A DNA stretch of 64,000 nt from Streptomyces sp. NBC_01214 (GCF_026340975.1 NZ_JAPEOS010000002.1:1-64000); one strand, 5' to 3'; shown: positions 25,025 through 34,910, counted from the first letter of the stretch. The notes: generated from the letters alone by a model not told the origin. Program-made: numbers and translations.

Positions 25025-27841
25025 TTGTCCCCGACTAGCGAGACCGCAAAGGGCGGCCGCCGACTCGTCATCGTCGAGTCCCCAGCCAAGGCGAAGACGA
25101 TCAAGGGCTACCTCGGCCCCGGATACGTCGTCGAGGCGAGCGTCGGGCACATCCGCGACCTCCCGAACGGCGCGGCCGAGGTTCCCGACAAGTACACCGG
25201 TGAGGTCCGCCGCCTCGGTGTGGACGTCGAGCACGACTTCCAGCCGATCTACGTCGTCAACGCGGACAAGAAGGCCCAGGTCAGGAAGCTCAAGGAGCTG
25301 CTGGCCGAGTCCGACGAACTCTTCCTCGCCACCGATGAGGACCGCGAGGGCGAAGCCATCGCGTGGCACCTGCAGGAAGTCCTCAAGCCCAAGGTCCCCG
25401 TCCACCGGATGGTCTTCCACGAGATCACCAAGGACGCGATCCGCGACGCCGTCGCCAACCCGCGCGAGCTGAACCAGCGCATGGTCGACGCCCAGGAGAC
25501 CCGCCGCATCCTCGACCGCCTCTACGGCTACGAGGTCTCGCCGGTCCTGTGGAAGAAGGTCATGCCGCGGCTGTCGGCCGGGCGCGTCCAGTCGGTGGCC
25601 ACGCGTCTCGTCGTCGAGCGGGAGCGCGAGCGCATCGCCTTCCGTTCCGCCGAGTACTGGGACCTGACCGGCACCTTCTCCACCGGCCGGGCCGGTGACG
25701 CCTCCGACCCCTCGACGCTGGTCGCCCGCCTGAACACGGTGGACGGCAAGCGTGTGGCGCAGGGCCGCGACTTCGGCTCGAACGGGCAGCTCAAGAGCGA
25801 GGTGCTGCACCTCGACGAGGCGAACGCCCGGGCGCTCGCCGCCGCGCTGGCGGACACCTCGTTCGCCGTCCGGTCGGTCGAGTCCAAGCCGTACCGCCGT
25901 TCCCCGTACGCCCCCTTCCGTACGACGACGCTCCAGCAGGAGGCCTCGCGCAAGCTGGGCTTCGGTGCGAAGGCGACGATGCAGGTGGCGCAGAAGCTGT
26001 ACGAGAACGGCTTCATCACCTACATGCGTACCGACTCCACCACGCTGTCCGACACCGCGGTGTCGGCGGCGCGGGCGCAGGTCACCCAGCTGTACGGGGC
26101 CGACTACCTGCCGGAGAAGCCGCGCGTCTACGCCGGCAAGGTCAAGAACGCGCAGGAGGCGCACGAGGCGATCCGTCCTTCGGGTGATCGTTTCCGCACC
26201 CCGGCCGAGACGGGTCTGACCGGCGACCAGTTCCGCCTGTACGAGCTGATCTGGAAGCGGACCGTCGCCTCCCAGATGAAGGACGCGGTCGGCAACAGCG
26301 TCACCGTGAAGATCGGCGGTCGCGCCTCGGACGGACGCGACGCCGAGTTCACCGCCTCCGGCAAGACGATCACCTTCCACGGCTTCATGAAGGCCTACGT
26401 CGAGGGCGCGGACGACCCGAACGCCGAGCTCGACGACCGCGAGAAGCGCCTGCCGCAGGTCGCGGAGGGCGACGCGCTCGCGGCCGAGGAGATCACGGCG
26501 GACGGGCACTCGACCAAGCCGCCGGCCCGCTACACCGAGGCCTCGCTGGTCAAGGAGCTCGAAGAGCGCGAGATCGGCCGTCCGTCGACGTACGCGTCGA
26601 TCATCGGCACGATCCTCGACCGCGGCTACGTCTTCAAGAAGGGCACGGCGCTGGTGCCGTCCTTCCTGTCGTTCGCCGTGGTGAACCTGCTGGAGACGCA
26701 CTTCGGGCGGCTCGTCGACTACGACTTCACCGCGAAGATGGAGGACGACCTCGACCGCATCGCGCGGGGCGAGGCCCAGTCCGTGCCGTGGCTGAAGCGG
26801 TTCTACTTCGGCTCGGAGGACGCGACCGAGGTCGTGCCGGCCGAGGGGGACCACCTCGGCGGCCTGAAGGAGCTGGTCACGGACCTCGGCGCGATCGACG
26901 CCAGGGAGATCTCCTCCTTCCCGGTCGGCGAGGGCATCGTGCTGCGCGTCGGCCGCTACGGGCCGTACGTGGAGCGCGGCGAGAAGGACGCGGAGGGCCA
27001 CCAGCGGGCCGACGTCCCGGACGACATGGCTCCGGACGAGCTGACGGTCGCGTACGCGGAGGAGCTGTTCGCCAAGCCGAGCGGCGAGTTCCAGCTCGGC
27101 AAGGACCCGGTCAGCGGGAACGAGATCGTCGCCAAGGACGGTCGCTACGGGCCGTACGTGACGGAGATCCTTCCCGAGGGCACCCCGAAGACGGGCAAGA
27201 ACGCGGTCAAGCCGCGGACGGCCTCGCTCTTCAAGTCCATGAACTTGGACACGGTCACCCTCGACGAGGCACTGAAGCTGATGTCGCTGCCGCGCGTGGT
27301 CGGCGCGGACGCGGAGGGCGTGGAGATCACGGCCCAGAACGGCCGCTACGGCCCGTACCTGAAGAAGGGCACGGACTCGCGGTCGCTGGAGACCGAGGAC
27401 CAGCTCTTCTCGATCACGCTGGACGAGGCGCTCGCGATCTACGCGCAGCCCAAGCAGCGGGGCCGGGCCGCGGCCAAGCCGCCGCTGAAGGAACTGGGCA
27501 CCGACCCGGTCAGCGAGAAGCCGGTGGTGGTCAAGGACGGCCGCTTCGGGCCGTACGTGACGGACGGCGAGACGAACGCGACGCTGCGGCGGGACGACGA
27601 CGTCGAGACGATCACGCCGGAGCGGGGCTACGAGCTGCTCGCGGAGAAGCGGGCGAAGGGCCCGGCCAAGAAGGTGGCGAAGAAGGCCCCCGCCAAGAAG
27701 GCCCCGGCGAAGAAGGCGACGGCGACGAAGGCCGCTGCCGCGAAGAAGACGACGGCGGCCAAGAAGACGACCGCGAAGAAGACCGTGGCGAAGAAGGCGG
27801 CGACCAAGAAGACGGCCGCCGCGCCGGCCGCGGACGAGTAG
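25025..27841 (+). CDS. topA: DNA topoisomerase I
   Basis: A 938-residue type IA topoisomerase starting at TTG 25025 (SPTSETAKGGRRLVIVESPAK); gagagaag precedes it, and the extra upstream frame from 24959 has no homology. The Toprim domain holds ATDEDREGEAIAWHL, and the active-site tyrosine is Tyr333 in GFITYMRTDST. Four C-terminal repeats with the pattern GRYGPYV replace zinc fingers, as in actinobacteria. The last 60 residues are a Lys/Ala tail (AKKAPAKKA style) that aids processivity and DNA binding in Streptomyces. It relaxes negative supercoils. Confidence 0.97.
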   Translation: MSPTSETAKGGRRLVIVESPAKAKTIKGYLGPGYVVEASVGHIRDLPNGAAEVPDKYTGEVRRLGVDVEHDFQPIYVVNADKKAQVRKLKELLAESDELFLATDEDREGEAIAWHLQEVLKPKVPVHRMVFHEITKDAIRDAVANPRELNQRMVDAQETRRILDRLYGYEVSPVLWKKVMPRLSAGRVQSVATRLVVERERERIAFRSAEYWDLTGTFSTGRAGDASDPSTLVARLNTVDGKRVAQGRDFGSNGQLKSEVLHLDEANARALAAALADTSFAVRSVESKPYRRSPYAPFRTTTLQQEASRKLGFGAKATMQVAQKLYENGFITYMRTDSTTLSDTAVSAARAQVTQLYGADYLPEKPRVYAGKVKNAQEAHEAIRPSGDRFRTPAETGLTGDQFRLYELIWKRTVASQMKDAVGNSVTVKIGGRASDGRDAEFTASGKTITFHGFMKAYVEGADDPNAELDDREKRLPQVAEGDALAAEEITADGHSTKPPARYTEASLVKELEEREIGRPSTYASIIGTILDRGYVFKKGTALVPSFLSFAVVNLLETHFGRLVDYDFTAKMEDDLDRIARGEAQSVPWLKRFYFGSEDATEVVPAEGDHLGGLKELVTDLGAIDAREISSFPVGEGIVLRVGRYGPYVERGEKDAEGHQRADVPDDMAPDELTVAYAEELFAKPSGEFQLGKDPVSGNEIVAKDGRYGPYVTEILPEGTPKTGKNAVKPRTASLFKSMNLDTVTLDEALKLMSLPRVVGADAEGVEITAQNGRYGPYLKKGTDSRSLETEDQLFSITLDEALAIYAQPKQRGRAAAKPPLKELGTDPVSEKPVVVKDGRFGPYVTDGETNATLRRDDDVETITPERGYELLAEKRAKGPAKKVAKKAPAKKAPAKKATATKAAAAKKTTAAKKTTAKKTVAKKAATKKTAAAPAADE

Positions 27842-27852
27842 TCGCTCGCACC

Positions 27853-27965
27853 ATCAGCCCCGCCGGCGTTCGAGGCGCGGGGGCTCGGGGGCAGCGCCCC
27901 CGCAACGGCGCCGCACCCGGACCCTGGGCGCTCCTCGGGGTCCGGGCCCGGGGCGGAGCCCCGGA
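27853..27965. repeat. Streptomyces-type GC-rich intergenic repeat, copy 1
   Basis: The unit agccccgccggcgtt..gaggcgcgggggctc..ggggcagcgccccc..aacggcgccgc folds into nested hairpins and recurs in inverted orientation at 46318-46392 with few changes. A second hairpin (ggggcggagcccc) follows. It lies between topA and tmk and may terminate topA transcription. Confidence 0.75.
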
Positions 27966-28040
27966 AGGTGGGTCCGGGGTCACACCCGGCCTCGTCCACA
28001 GGCTTCCGCACCCGCATAGTGCAGCGGATAGGCTGGGCGG

Positions 28041-31000
28041 ATGACGCGAGCCGAGCAGCCGGCGGTCGTGACCGCCCCGGCGAATCCCACCTACGACGAA
28101 GCCCTAGCCGCGGATTCCCGCGAGCGTGCGGTGCGCGCACTGCTGCGCACTCCCAGGCTGCGCCGGCTGTGGAGCGCCCAGTTGGTGAGCGGCATCGGCG
28201 ATGCCCTGGCCCTGCTGGTGCTGGTGCTGCTGGCCTTTCAGACAGCGGCCTCGGAAGGGGGCTTCGGCGGCGGGTACCGCGGCCAGGCCCTCGCCGTCGC
28301 CGCCGTCTTCGGGGTCCGGATCCTCGCCACCCTGCTCTTCGGCGCGGTCCTCCTCGGCCCGCTGGCCGGGCTGCTGGGCGCCGGTGGCAAGCTGGACCGC
28401 CGCTGGACCATGATCGGGGCCGACGGGGTCCGCCTCGGGCTCTTCGTCGTCGCCCCGCTGTGGCTCGACTGGATCCCGGCCCACGCGCTGATCGCGCTGC
28501 TGGCCACCGTCTTCGTCTCCGGCGCCGCCGAGCGAGTGTGGACCCTGGCCAAGGAGAGCGCGGCCCCCGCCCTGCTGCCCGCGCCGCCGCCGGAGGGGGC
28601 GACCGTACGGCCGCTCCCGGACCACCTGGACGCGCTGCGCCGGCTGACCCTGCGCACGTCCTTCGCGGCGCTCCCGATCGCCGCGGCCGCGCTGCTCGCC
28701 GCGACCCTGGTCGGCAAGGCTCTCGGCCTCGGCATCGACTGGTTCGCCGCGAACCAGGCCGCCCTCGGCTCGTACGTGGCCTCCGGCCTCTTCGCCGCCT
28801 CGGTCTCGCTGCTGCTGCCGCTGGTGCTGCCCGGCGGGGCGACCCCGCGTCCGCGTTCGCCGCTGGAGGGCCTGCGCACCCCCAAGGCGGGCGACCGGCC
28901 CGACAAGGGCCGTACGGGCGCCATCCCCCTCCTCGTCATGAGCTGCGCCGCGGTCGCCGGAGCGGTGTCCTGCGCCGTATCGGTGTCCGTACTGCACGCC
29001 TTCGACCTGGGCGGCGGCCCGGCAGCCTTCGCGCTGTTCGTCCTCGCGCTGGTCGGCGGCACCGCCGCCGGCATCCGCGCCACCCAGGCCGGCAAGGTGC
29101 TGCCCGCCCTGTCCCGCCGCCGGCTGCTGGCCCTCGCCATCGCGGTCACCGGGCTCGCGCTGCTGCTGACCGGGCTCGTCCCCGACACGGCGACCGTGCT
29201 GTTCCTCTCGCTGCTCGCCGGCACCGCCGCGGGCGTCGCGGCCAACACCGGCCACACCCTGCTGGACCAGGAGACCGAGGAGTTCCGGCGGGCCCGGATC
29301 ACCGAGCACCTCCAGGCGGTCGTGCGGGTGGCCGTGGCGCTCGGCGCCGTCGCCGCGCCCGTCCTGGCCGCGGCCATCGGCCCGCACCGGCTGACCGGCG
29401 CCGAGGTCGTCTTCGCACACGGCGGCGCCGCCTTCACCCTGATGCTGGTTGGCGCCCTGCTGCTGCCGGTCGCCGTGGTGGTGCTCACCAAGGCCGACGA
29501 CCGCCGGGGCGTGCCCCTGCGGCGGGACCTGCGCGAGGCGCTGCGCGGCGGGGAGCCCGCACAGGCGGCGTCCGCCACCGGGTTCTTCATCGCCCTGGAG
29601 GGCGGCGACGGGGCCGGCAAGTCCACCCAGGTCCAGGCGCTGGCCGACTGGATACGGGGCAAGGGCCACGAGGTCGTGGTGACCCGGGAGCCCGGGGCGA
29701 CCCCCGTCGGCAAGCGGCTCCGCTCGATCCTGCTCGACATCTCTTCGGCCGGTCTGTCGAACCGCGCCGAGGCACTGCTGTACGCCGCCGACCGGGCGGA
29801 ACACGTGGACACGGTGGTGCGCCCGGCCCTGGAGCGCGGCGCGGTCGTCATCTCGGACCGCTACATCGACTCCTCGGTGGCCTACCAGGGCGCCGGCCGT
29901 GACCTCTCCCCGACGGAGATCGCCAGGATTTCGCGCTGGGCCACCGACGGGCTCGTCCCGAACCTGACCGTGCTGCTCGACGTGTCGCCGGAGGCGGCGC
30001 GCGAGCGGTTCACGGAGGCGCCGGACCGGCTGGAGTCGGAGCCGACGGAGTTCCACGAGCGGGTGCGGTCCGGGTTCCTGACCCTCGCCGCGGCCGACCC
30101 CGGCCGCTACCTCGTGGTCGACGCGGGCCAGGACCCGGGGTCGGTGACCACCGTCGTACGGCACCGCCTCGACCGGATGCTTCCGCTCTCTGAGGCCGAG
30201 GTCGCCGCGCAGGCGGAGGCCCGGCGCCGCGCCGAGGAGGAGGCCCGGCGCAAGGCCGAGGAAGAGGCCGCCCGCAAGGCGGAGGAAGCGCGCCTGCGGG
30301 CCGAGGAAGAGGCCCGGCTGGCCCGGGAAGCCGAGGAAGCCCGGATCAAGGCCGAGGCGGAGGCCGCCCGTAGGGCGGAGGAAGAGCGGCTGCGGGCCGA
30401 GGAGGAGGCCCGGGCCCGGGCCGAGGCCGAGCGGCTGCGCCTGGAGGCCGAGGAGAAGGCGCGCGCGGCGGAGGCCGAGCGGCTGCGCCGGCAGGCCGAG
30501 GAGGAGGCCCGGCTGCGGGCCGAGGCCGAGGAACGGCGGCTGGAGAAGCAGCGGCGGGCCGAGGAGGCCCTGCTGAAGGCCGAGGAGGCGCGTCGGCTGG
30601 TGGCGGCGGAGTCGGCGGCCAAGGCGGCGGCTGCCGCGGCCGTGGCGGCCGCGGAGGCTGCTGCGGTCGCCCCGGTGGCTCCCGCGCCTGCCCCTGCGCC
30701 CGCCCCCGCCCCCGCCCCTGCGCCTGCGCCGAAGGTCGGCATGACCAAGAAGCCGGAGCCGGAGCCGGAGCCCCACCCGGGCGACGCGGTGACGGTGGAG
30801 ACCCCGGTGGTCCCGGCGACTCCGGTGGCCCCGGAGGCCAAGCCGGTCAAGCGGGTCGTCCAGCCGGACGACGTCACCCAGACCGTCCCGGTGCCGAAGA
30901 TCGATCCGGCCTCCGCCGCCGAGACGGCGGTGCTGCCGCCGGTGCGTCCGGTCGACGAGACCGCGGTGCTGCCGCCCGTGCGTCCGGCCGCCCCGCAGGC

Positions 31001-31313
31001 GCCGCAGTCCCCGCAGGCGCCGCAGGACAGTGGTACCGGGCGCGCCCGGTCCGCCACGCGGCCGACGGCCCAGCGCCCCGAGGAGAACCCGGCCGACCGG
31101 GTGCCGTCGGGCATCTTCCGGGACTCCGGCAACGACCGGACGCGGGAGCTCCCCGTCGTCGACGACGAGGGCCGGCCGCGCCGGCCGCGCCCGGACTGGG
31201 CCGAGGAGACCCCGCTGGACGACCTGCCGACGCTGGCGGACGAACTGCTGGGTCGCCACCGGGACGACGAGGACGGCGACGAGGGCGACCGGGGACCGCG
31301 CCGCCGCCGCTGA
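28041..31313 (+). CDS. tmk: MFS-like membrane domain fused to thymidylate kinase, with long charged tail
   Basis: A 1090-residue three-part protein. Residues about 35-490 contain around 12 hydrophobic segments of the MFS type. Residues about 514-720 are dTMP kinase, with P-loop GGDGAGKST starting at 521, the DRY motif in SDRYIDSSVAYQG, and REPGATPVG. It makes dTDP from dTMP for DNA synthesis. Residues about 725-880 are a Glu/Arg/Ala-rich, probably coiled-coil stretch (RRRAEEEARRKAEEE repeats). A Pro/Ala linker and acidic end follow. The fusion is normal in Streptomyces, unlike the roughly 210-residue kinases elsewhere. The holB gene follows 72 bases later. Confidence 0.93.
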   Translation: MTRAEQPAVVTAPANPTYDEALAADSRERAVRALLRTPRLRRLWSAQLVSGIGDALALLVLVLLAFQTAASEGGFGGGYRGQALAVAAVFGVRILATLLFGAVLLGPLAGLLGAGGKLDRRWTMIGADGVRLGLFVVAPLWLDWIPAHALIALLATVFVSGAAERVWTLAKESAAPALLPAPPPEGATVRPLPDHLDALRRLTLRTSFAALPIAAAALLAATLVGKALGLGIDWFAANQAALGSYVASGLFAASVSLLLPLVLPGGATPRPRSPLEGLRTPKAGDRPDKGRTGAIPLLVMSCAAVAGAVSCAVSVSVLHAFDLGGGPAAFALFVLALVGGTAAGIRATQAGKVLPALSRRRLLALAIAVTGLALLLTGLVPDTATVLFLSLLAGTAAGVAANTGHTLLDQETEEFRRARITEHLQAVVRVAVALGAVAAPVLAAAIGPHRLTGAEVVFAHGGAAFTLMLVGALLLPVAVVVLTKADDRRGVPLRRDLREALRGGEPAQAASATGFFIALEGGDGAGKSTQVQALADWIRGKGHEVVVTREPGATPVGKRLRSILLDISSAGLSNRAEALLYAADRAEHVDTVVRPALERGAVVISDRYIDSSVAYQGAGRDLSPTEIARISRWATDGLVPNLTVLLDVSPEAARERFTEAPDRLESEPTEFHERVRSGFLTLAAADPGRYLVVDAGQDPGSVTTVVRHRLDRMLPLSEAEVAAQAEARRRAEEEARRKAEEEAARKAEEARLRAEEEARLAREAEEARIKAEAEAARRAEEERLRAEEEARARAEAERLRLEAEEKARAAEAERLRRQAEEEARLRAEAEERRLEKQRRAEEALLKAEEARRLVAAESAAKAAAAAAVAAAEAAAVAPVAPAPAPAPAPAPAPAPAPKVGMTKKPEPEPEPHPGDAVTVETPVVPATPVAPEAKPVKRVVQPDDVTQTVPVPKIDPASAAETAVLPPVRPVDETAVLPPVRPAAPQAPQSPQAPQDSGTGRARSATRPTAQRPEENPADRVPSGIFRDSGNDRTRELPVVDDEGRPRRPRPDWAEETPLDDLPTLADELLGRHRDDEDGDEGDRGPRRRR

Positions 31314-31385
31314 CCTCGACGGGGACGGGATTGTCAGTGCCGCCCGCCACAATGGGTGCACGGAGAGTGAAAGGTGGTGGGCGGG

Positions 31386-32597
31386 ATGCCCGTATGGGAC
31401 GACCTGGTGGGACAGGAGCGGGTCCGGGCGCAGCTGGCCGCCGCCGCTCGCGACGCCGACGCGCTGGTCACGGCCATCACGGCCGGGACCGAGCCGCCCG
31501 CGGCGTCCAAGATGACCCACGCCTGGCTGTTCACCGGTCCGCCCGGATCCGGGCGGACCGCCGCCGCCCGGGCCTTCGCCGCCGCCCTCCAGTGCACCAG
31601 CCCCGACCGCGCCCTCGGTGGTGAGCCCGGCTGCGGGTTCTGCGACGGCTGCCACACCACGATGGTCGGCACGCACGCGGACGTCTCCACCGTCGTCGCG
31701 GTCGGCAGCCAGATCCTCGTCGACGACATGCGGGACACCGTCCGCAAGTCCTACACGTCCCCGGCCACCGGCCGCTGGCAGGTCATCCTGGTCGAGGACG
31801 CCGAGCGGCTGAACGAGAAGTCCGCCAATGCGGTCCTCAAGGCCGTGGAGGAGCCCGCGCCCCGCACGGTCTGGATGCTGTGCTCGCCCTCCGTGGAGGA
31901 CGTGCTTCCGACCATCCGCTCCCGCTGCCGCCACCTCAACCTCAGCACTCCCTCGGTCGCCGCCGTCGCCGACATGCTGGTGCGGCGCGACGGCGTCGAG
32001 CCGACGGCGGCCCTGGCGGCCGCCCGGGTCACCCAGGGGCACGTCGACCGCGCCCGTCGGCTGGCCACCGACGAGGCGGCCCGGGAGCGCAGGGCGACGG
32101 TCCTGAAGCTCCCGCTCCGGGTGGACGACGTCGGGGCCTGCCTCAAGGCCGCCCAGGAGCTGGTGGACGCCGCCGCCGAGGACGCCAAGCAGGTCGCGGA
32201 GGAGGTCGACGCCAAGGAGACCGAGGAGCTGAGGACCGCGCTCGGCGCCTCAGCGGGCGCCGGCAGCCGGATGCCGCGCGGCACGGCGGGCGTGATGAAG
32301 GAGCTGGAGGACCGGCAGAAGCGCCGTCGCACCCGCACCCAGCGCGACACCCTCGAACTGGCGCTGACCGACCTCACCAGCTTCTACCGGGACGTCCTGG
32401 CCCTGCAGCTCGGCTCGTCCGTGGCCATCGCGAACGAGGAGATACGGCCCGACCTGGACCGGGTCGCCCGCGCCTCGGGCCCCGAGCGGACCCTGCGCCG
32501 GATCGAGGCGATCATCGCCTGCCGGGATTCCCTCGACCGCAATGTCGCCCCGCTCCTCGCGGTCGAGGCGATGACGATGGCCCTGCGCGCGGGCTGA
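31386..32597 (+). CDS. holB: DNA polymerase III delta' subunit
   Basis: A 403-residue clamp-loader AAA+ protein. ATG 31386 (MPVWDDLVGQERV) matches the family start; an in-frame GTG four codons earlier is less likely. It has a P-loop-like GPPGSGRTAAAR, zinc-binding cysteines in CTS...CGFCDGC, and the SRC-type sensor region SRCRHLNL. It helps load the sliding clamp at the replication fork. It sits next to tmk, as in many bacteria. Confidence 0.92.
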   Translation: MPVWDDLVGQERVRAQLAAAARDADALVTAITAGTEPPAASKMTHAWLFTGPPGSGRTAAARAFAAALQCTSPDRALGGEPGCGFCDGCHTTMVGTHADVSTVVAVGSQILVDDMRDTVRKSYTSPATGRWQVILVEDAERLNEKSANAVLKAVEEPAPRTVWMLCSPSVEDVLPTIRSRCRHLNLSTPSVAAVADMLVRRDGVEPTAALAAARVTQGHVDRARRLATDEAARERRATVLKLPLRVDDVGACLKAAQELVDAAAEDAKQVAEEVDAKETEELRTALGASAGAGSRMPRGTAGVMKELEDRQKRRRTRTQRDTLELALTDLTSFYRDVLALQLGSSVAIANEEIRPDLDRVARASGPERTLRRIEAIIACRDSLDRNVAPLLAVEAMTMALRAG

Positions 32598-32781
32598 CCG
32601 CGTCCGGGCAGCCGGGGGGTGGTCCACACCCGGTTGACTGGCTCACCCGTGCGGGCGAACCGGTCGTGGGGGCTGGGTAGCGGCCGGTCCGTGCCGGTCC
32701 CGGCACGGACCACGGAAGGCGTGCGGCCGTCCGGTCCCGGACCGCCTGCTGACGTCCTCCGGTAAGACGTAGGCTCCGGAG

Positions 32782-34350
32782 ATGGACACCAGTCGCCTGC
32801 TGCGCACCACCGGAACCGTGATCGCAGCTGCCGGGCTGCTGCTCTCCGGCTGCACCTCGGGCGGGCCGGGGGAGCCCCGGGCCGCCGCGTCCTCCCCACC
32901 GGAGTCCGCCACGGCCGCGGCGCAGCCGTCCCCCGACGCGGCCGCGCTGCGCCCGTACTACGCGCAGAAGCTGACCTGGCGCGACTGCGGTGTCCCCGGA
33001 TTCCAGTGCTCCACCATGAAGGCCCCCCTGGACTATGCGAACCCCGGATCCGGCCAGGACGTCGACATCGCGGTGTCGCGCCGTACGGCCACCGGTCCCG
33101 GCAAGCGCCTCGGCTCGCTCGTGGTCAACCCGGGCGGCCCGGGCGGCTCCGGCATCGGCTACCTCCAGGCGTACGCGGGCATCGGCTATCCCGCGGCCGT
33201 CCGGGCCCAGTACGACATGGTGTCCTTCGATCCGCGCGGGGTGGAACGCAGCAGCCCCGTCGAGTGCCTGAGCGGCCCGGCCATGGACAAGTACACACAG
33301 GTGGACCAGACGCCGGACGACCCGGCCGAGCGGGCCGAGCTGGTGAAGGCCTTCAAGGAGTTCGCGGCCGCCTGCCAGACGAATTCCGGGCGGGTCCTGC
33401 CGCACGTCTCCACCGTCGACGCCGCCCGGGACATGGACCTGCTGCGCGCGCTGCTCGGGGACGAGAAGCTCAACTACGTCGGGGCCTCGTACGGCACCTT
33501 CCTGGGCGCCACGTACGCGGACCTCTTCCCGGGCCGGGTCGGCCGGCTGGTCCTGGACGGGGCGATGGACCCCGCCCGGCCCGCGCTCGAACTGAACCGG
33601 GACCAGACGGAGGGCTTCAACACGGCCTTCACCGCCTTCGCCAAGGACTGCGCGAAGCAGCCCGACTGCCCGCTCGGCAAGGGCGACCCGAACGCGGTGG
33701 AGGCGCGCCTGAAGGACTTCTTCCGCAAGGTCGACGCCCAGCCCGTGGCGAGCGGCGACCCGGACCGCCCGCTGGGCGAGGCCCTGGCGACGACCGGGGT
33801 GATCGCGGCGCTGTACGACGAGAGCGCCTGGCCGCAGCTGCGCGAGGCGCTCAGCTCGGCGATGAACGGCGACGGGTCGGGCCTGCTGAGCCTGGCCGAT
33901 TCCTATTACGAGCGCGAGGCGGACGGCAAGTACGCCAACCTGATGTTCGCGAACGCCGCCGTCAACTGCCTCGACCAGCCCCCGGCCTTCAGCGGCCCCG
34001 AGGCCGTCGACACCGCCCTGCCGTCCTTCGAGAAGGCCTCCCCGGTCTTCGGCGCGGGCTTGGCCTGGGCCGCGCTGAACTGCACGTACTGGCCCGTGAA
34101 GGCCACCGGCAAGGCGAGGGAGCTGACCGCGAAGGGCGCCGCACCGATCGTGGTGGTGGGCACCACGCGCGACCCGGCGACCCCGTACAAGTGGGCCAAG
34201 GCGCTGGCCGGCCAACTCGACTCGGGCACGCTCCTCACCTACGACGGCGACGGCCACACCGCGTACGGGCGCGGCAGCACCTGCATCGACACCGCGATCA
34301 ACCGCTACCTCCTGGAGGGCAAGGTCCCGCAGGACGGCAAGAAGTGCTGA
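32782..34350 (+). CDS. Lipoprotein alpha/beta hydrolase, tripeptidyl aminopeptidase (SlpD/TAP) type
   Basis: A 522-residue secreted hydrolase. It has a lipoprotein signal with lipobox LLSGC and lipidated Cys24. The fold starts with the oxyanion loop VVNPGGPGGSG, the nucleophile elbow is GASYG with Ser236, Asp comes from the TTRDPATPY region, and His from YDGDGHTAYG near the C-terminus (TAP-like C-terminal domain). Such enzymes cut tripeptides from protein N-termini or hydrolyse small amides outside the cell. ATG 32782 is the only start that keeps the signal peptide. Confidence 0.9.
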   Translation: MDTSRLLRTTGTVIAAAGLLLSGCTSGGPGEPRAAASSPPESATAAAQPSPDAAALRPYYAQKLTWRDCGVPGFQCSTMKAPLDYANPGSGQDVDIAVSRRTATGPGKRLGSLVVNPGGPGGSGIGYLQAYAGIGYPAAVRAQYDMVSFDPRGVERSSPVECLSGPAMDKYTQVDQTPDDPAERAELVKAFKEFAAACQTNSGRVLPHVSTVDAARDMDLLRALLGDEKLNYVGASYGTFLGATYADLFPGRVGRLVLDGAMDPARPALELNRDQTEGFNTAFTAFAKDCAKQPDCPLGKGDPNAVEARLKDFFRKVDAQPVASGDPDRPLGEALATTGVIAALYDESAWPQLREALSSAMNGDGSGLLSLADSYYEREADGKYANLMFANAAVNCLDQPPAFSGPEAVDTALPSFEKASPVFGAGLAWAALNCTYWPVKATGKARELTAKGAAPIVVVGTTRDPATPYKWAKALAGQLDSGTLLTYDGDGHTAYGRGSTCIDTAINRYLLEGKVPQDGKKC

Positions 34351-34412
34351 GGCCGCCGCACCGGTAGGCGGCTTGCTCCCGGCGGGCCGCGGACGGTGTC
34401 GACCCGAAGTGC

Positions 34413-34643
34413 GTGCAGGTCGTGATCCACGCCGAGGACGACGACTGCTCCGGCCCGTGGATGTTCCACGACGGGGCGCTGGTGGAGGTGCCGCTGGCGC
34501 GCACGGAGCGGTTCCACCGGCCGGCCCCGCCGACGCAGGAGTTCCCGTCCGATCCCGGGTCCCTGTGGCGCACGGACGGTGAGCGGCTCCGGCTTCCCGA
34601 GCGGACCCCGGTGCACCTGCGGGACCCACGTCCGGCTCGGTAG
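34413..34643 (+). CDS. Small hypothetical protein, possibly a gene remnant
   Basis: A 76-residue frame (VQVVIHAEDDDCSGPWMFHDG onward) with the strong third-position G/C bias of real Streptomyces genes. The bias continues a few codons upstream of GTG 34413, where no better start or ribosome site is seen, so the gene may be truncated at its 5' end. It is hydrophilic with no membrane segment. I do not recognise it. Confidence 0.4.
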   Translation: MQVVIHAEDDDCSGPWMFHDGALVEVPLARTERFHRPAPPTQEFPSDPGSLWRTDGERLRLPERTPVHLRDPRPAR

Positions 34644-34796
34644 CGAAACGTGCCGGTTATGAGGTGATCGCCCCGATCTGTGACCTACGTCGCGTCGCTG
34701 CGAAACCTGGTTCGGGGCACCCGTCCAGACCCTGTAGACTTGGCGCCGCTGCTGATGAGCGCCCCTCTTCGAGGGAACACTTGTCTGACCAGCGGT

Positions 34797-34870
34797 GCCG
34801 CCTTAGCTCAGTTGGCCAGAGCAACGCACTCGTAATGCGTAGGTCTCGGGTTCGAATCCCGAAGGCGGCT
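34797..34870 (+). tRNA. tRNA-Thr (CGT anticodon)
   Basis: A 74-base cloverleaf. Acceptor arm gccgcct / aggcggc, D arm gctc...gagc, anticodon stem acgca / tgcgt with loop ctcgtaa (anticodon CGT, threonine), and T arm tcggg-ttcgaat-cccga. CCA is not encoded. A tagact -10 box lies about 57 bases upstream. The 3' end is a likely integration target, and accessory DNA follows. Confidence 0.97.
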
Positions 34871-34877
34871 CAAGCGA

Positions 34878-34910
34878 AGCCCCGGGAATCACTCGCCGTG
34901 ACCCGGGGCT
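34878..34910 (+). terminator. Terminator after tRNA-Thr
   Basis: Nine-base stem agccccggg / cccggggct with a 15-base loop, followed by tttt, seven bases after the tRNA. Confidence 0.8.

Noticed and set aside
30200..30760. Repetitive GAGGCCCGG-like and CCTGCGCC-like DNA as a satellite or CRISPR array
   Set aside because: It is in-frame coding for the Glu/Arg/Ala coiled coil and the Ala-Pro linker of the kinase fusion; repeats are irregular and have no spacers.
28104..32042. Very long reverse-strand open frame (over 1300 codons) opposite tmk and holB
   Set aside because: It is a by-product of high GC3 in the genes on the other strand; the translation is low-complexity Gly/Arg/Gln with no domains or ribosome site.
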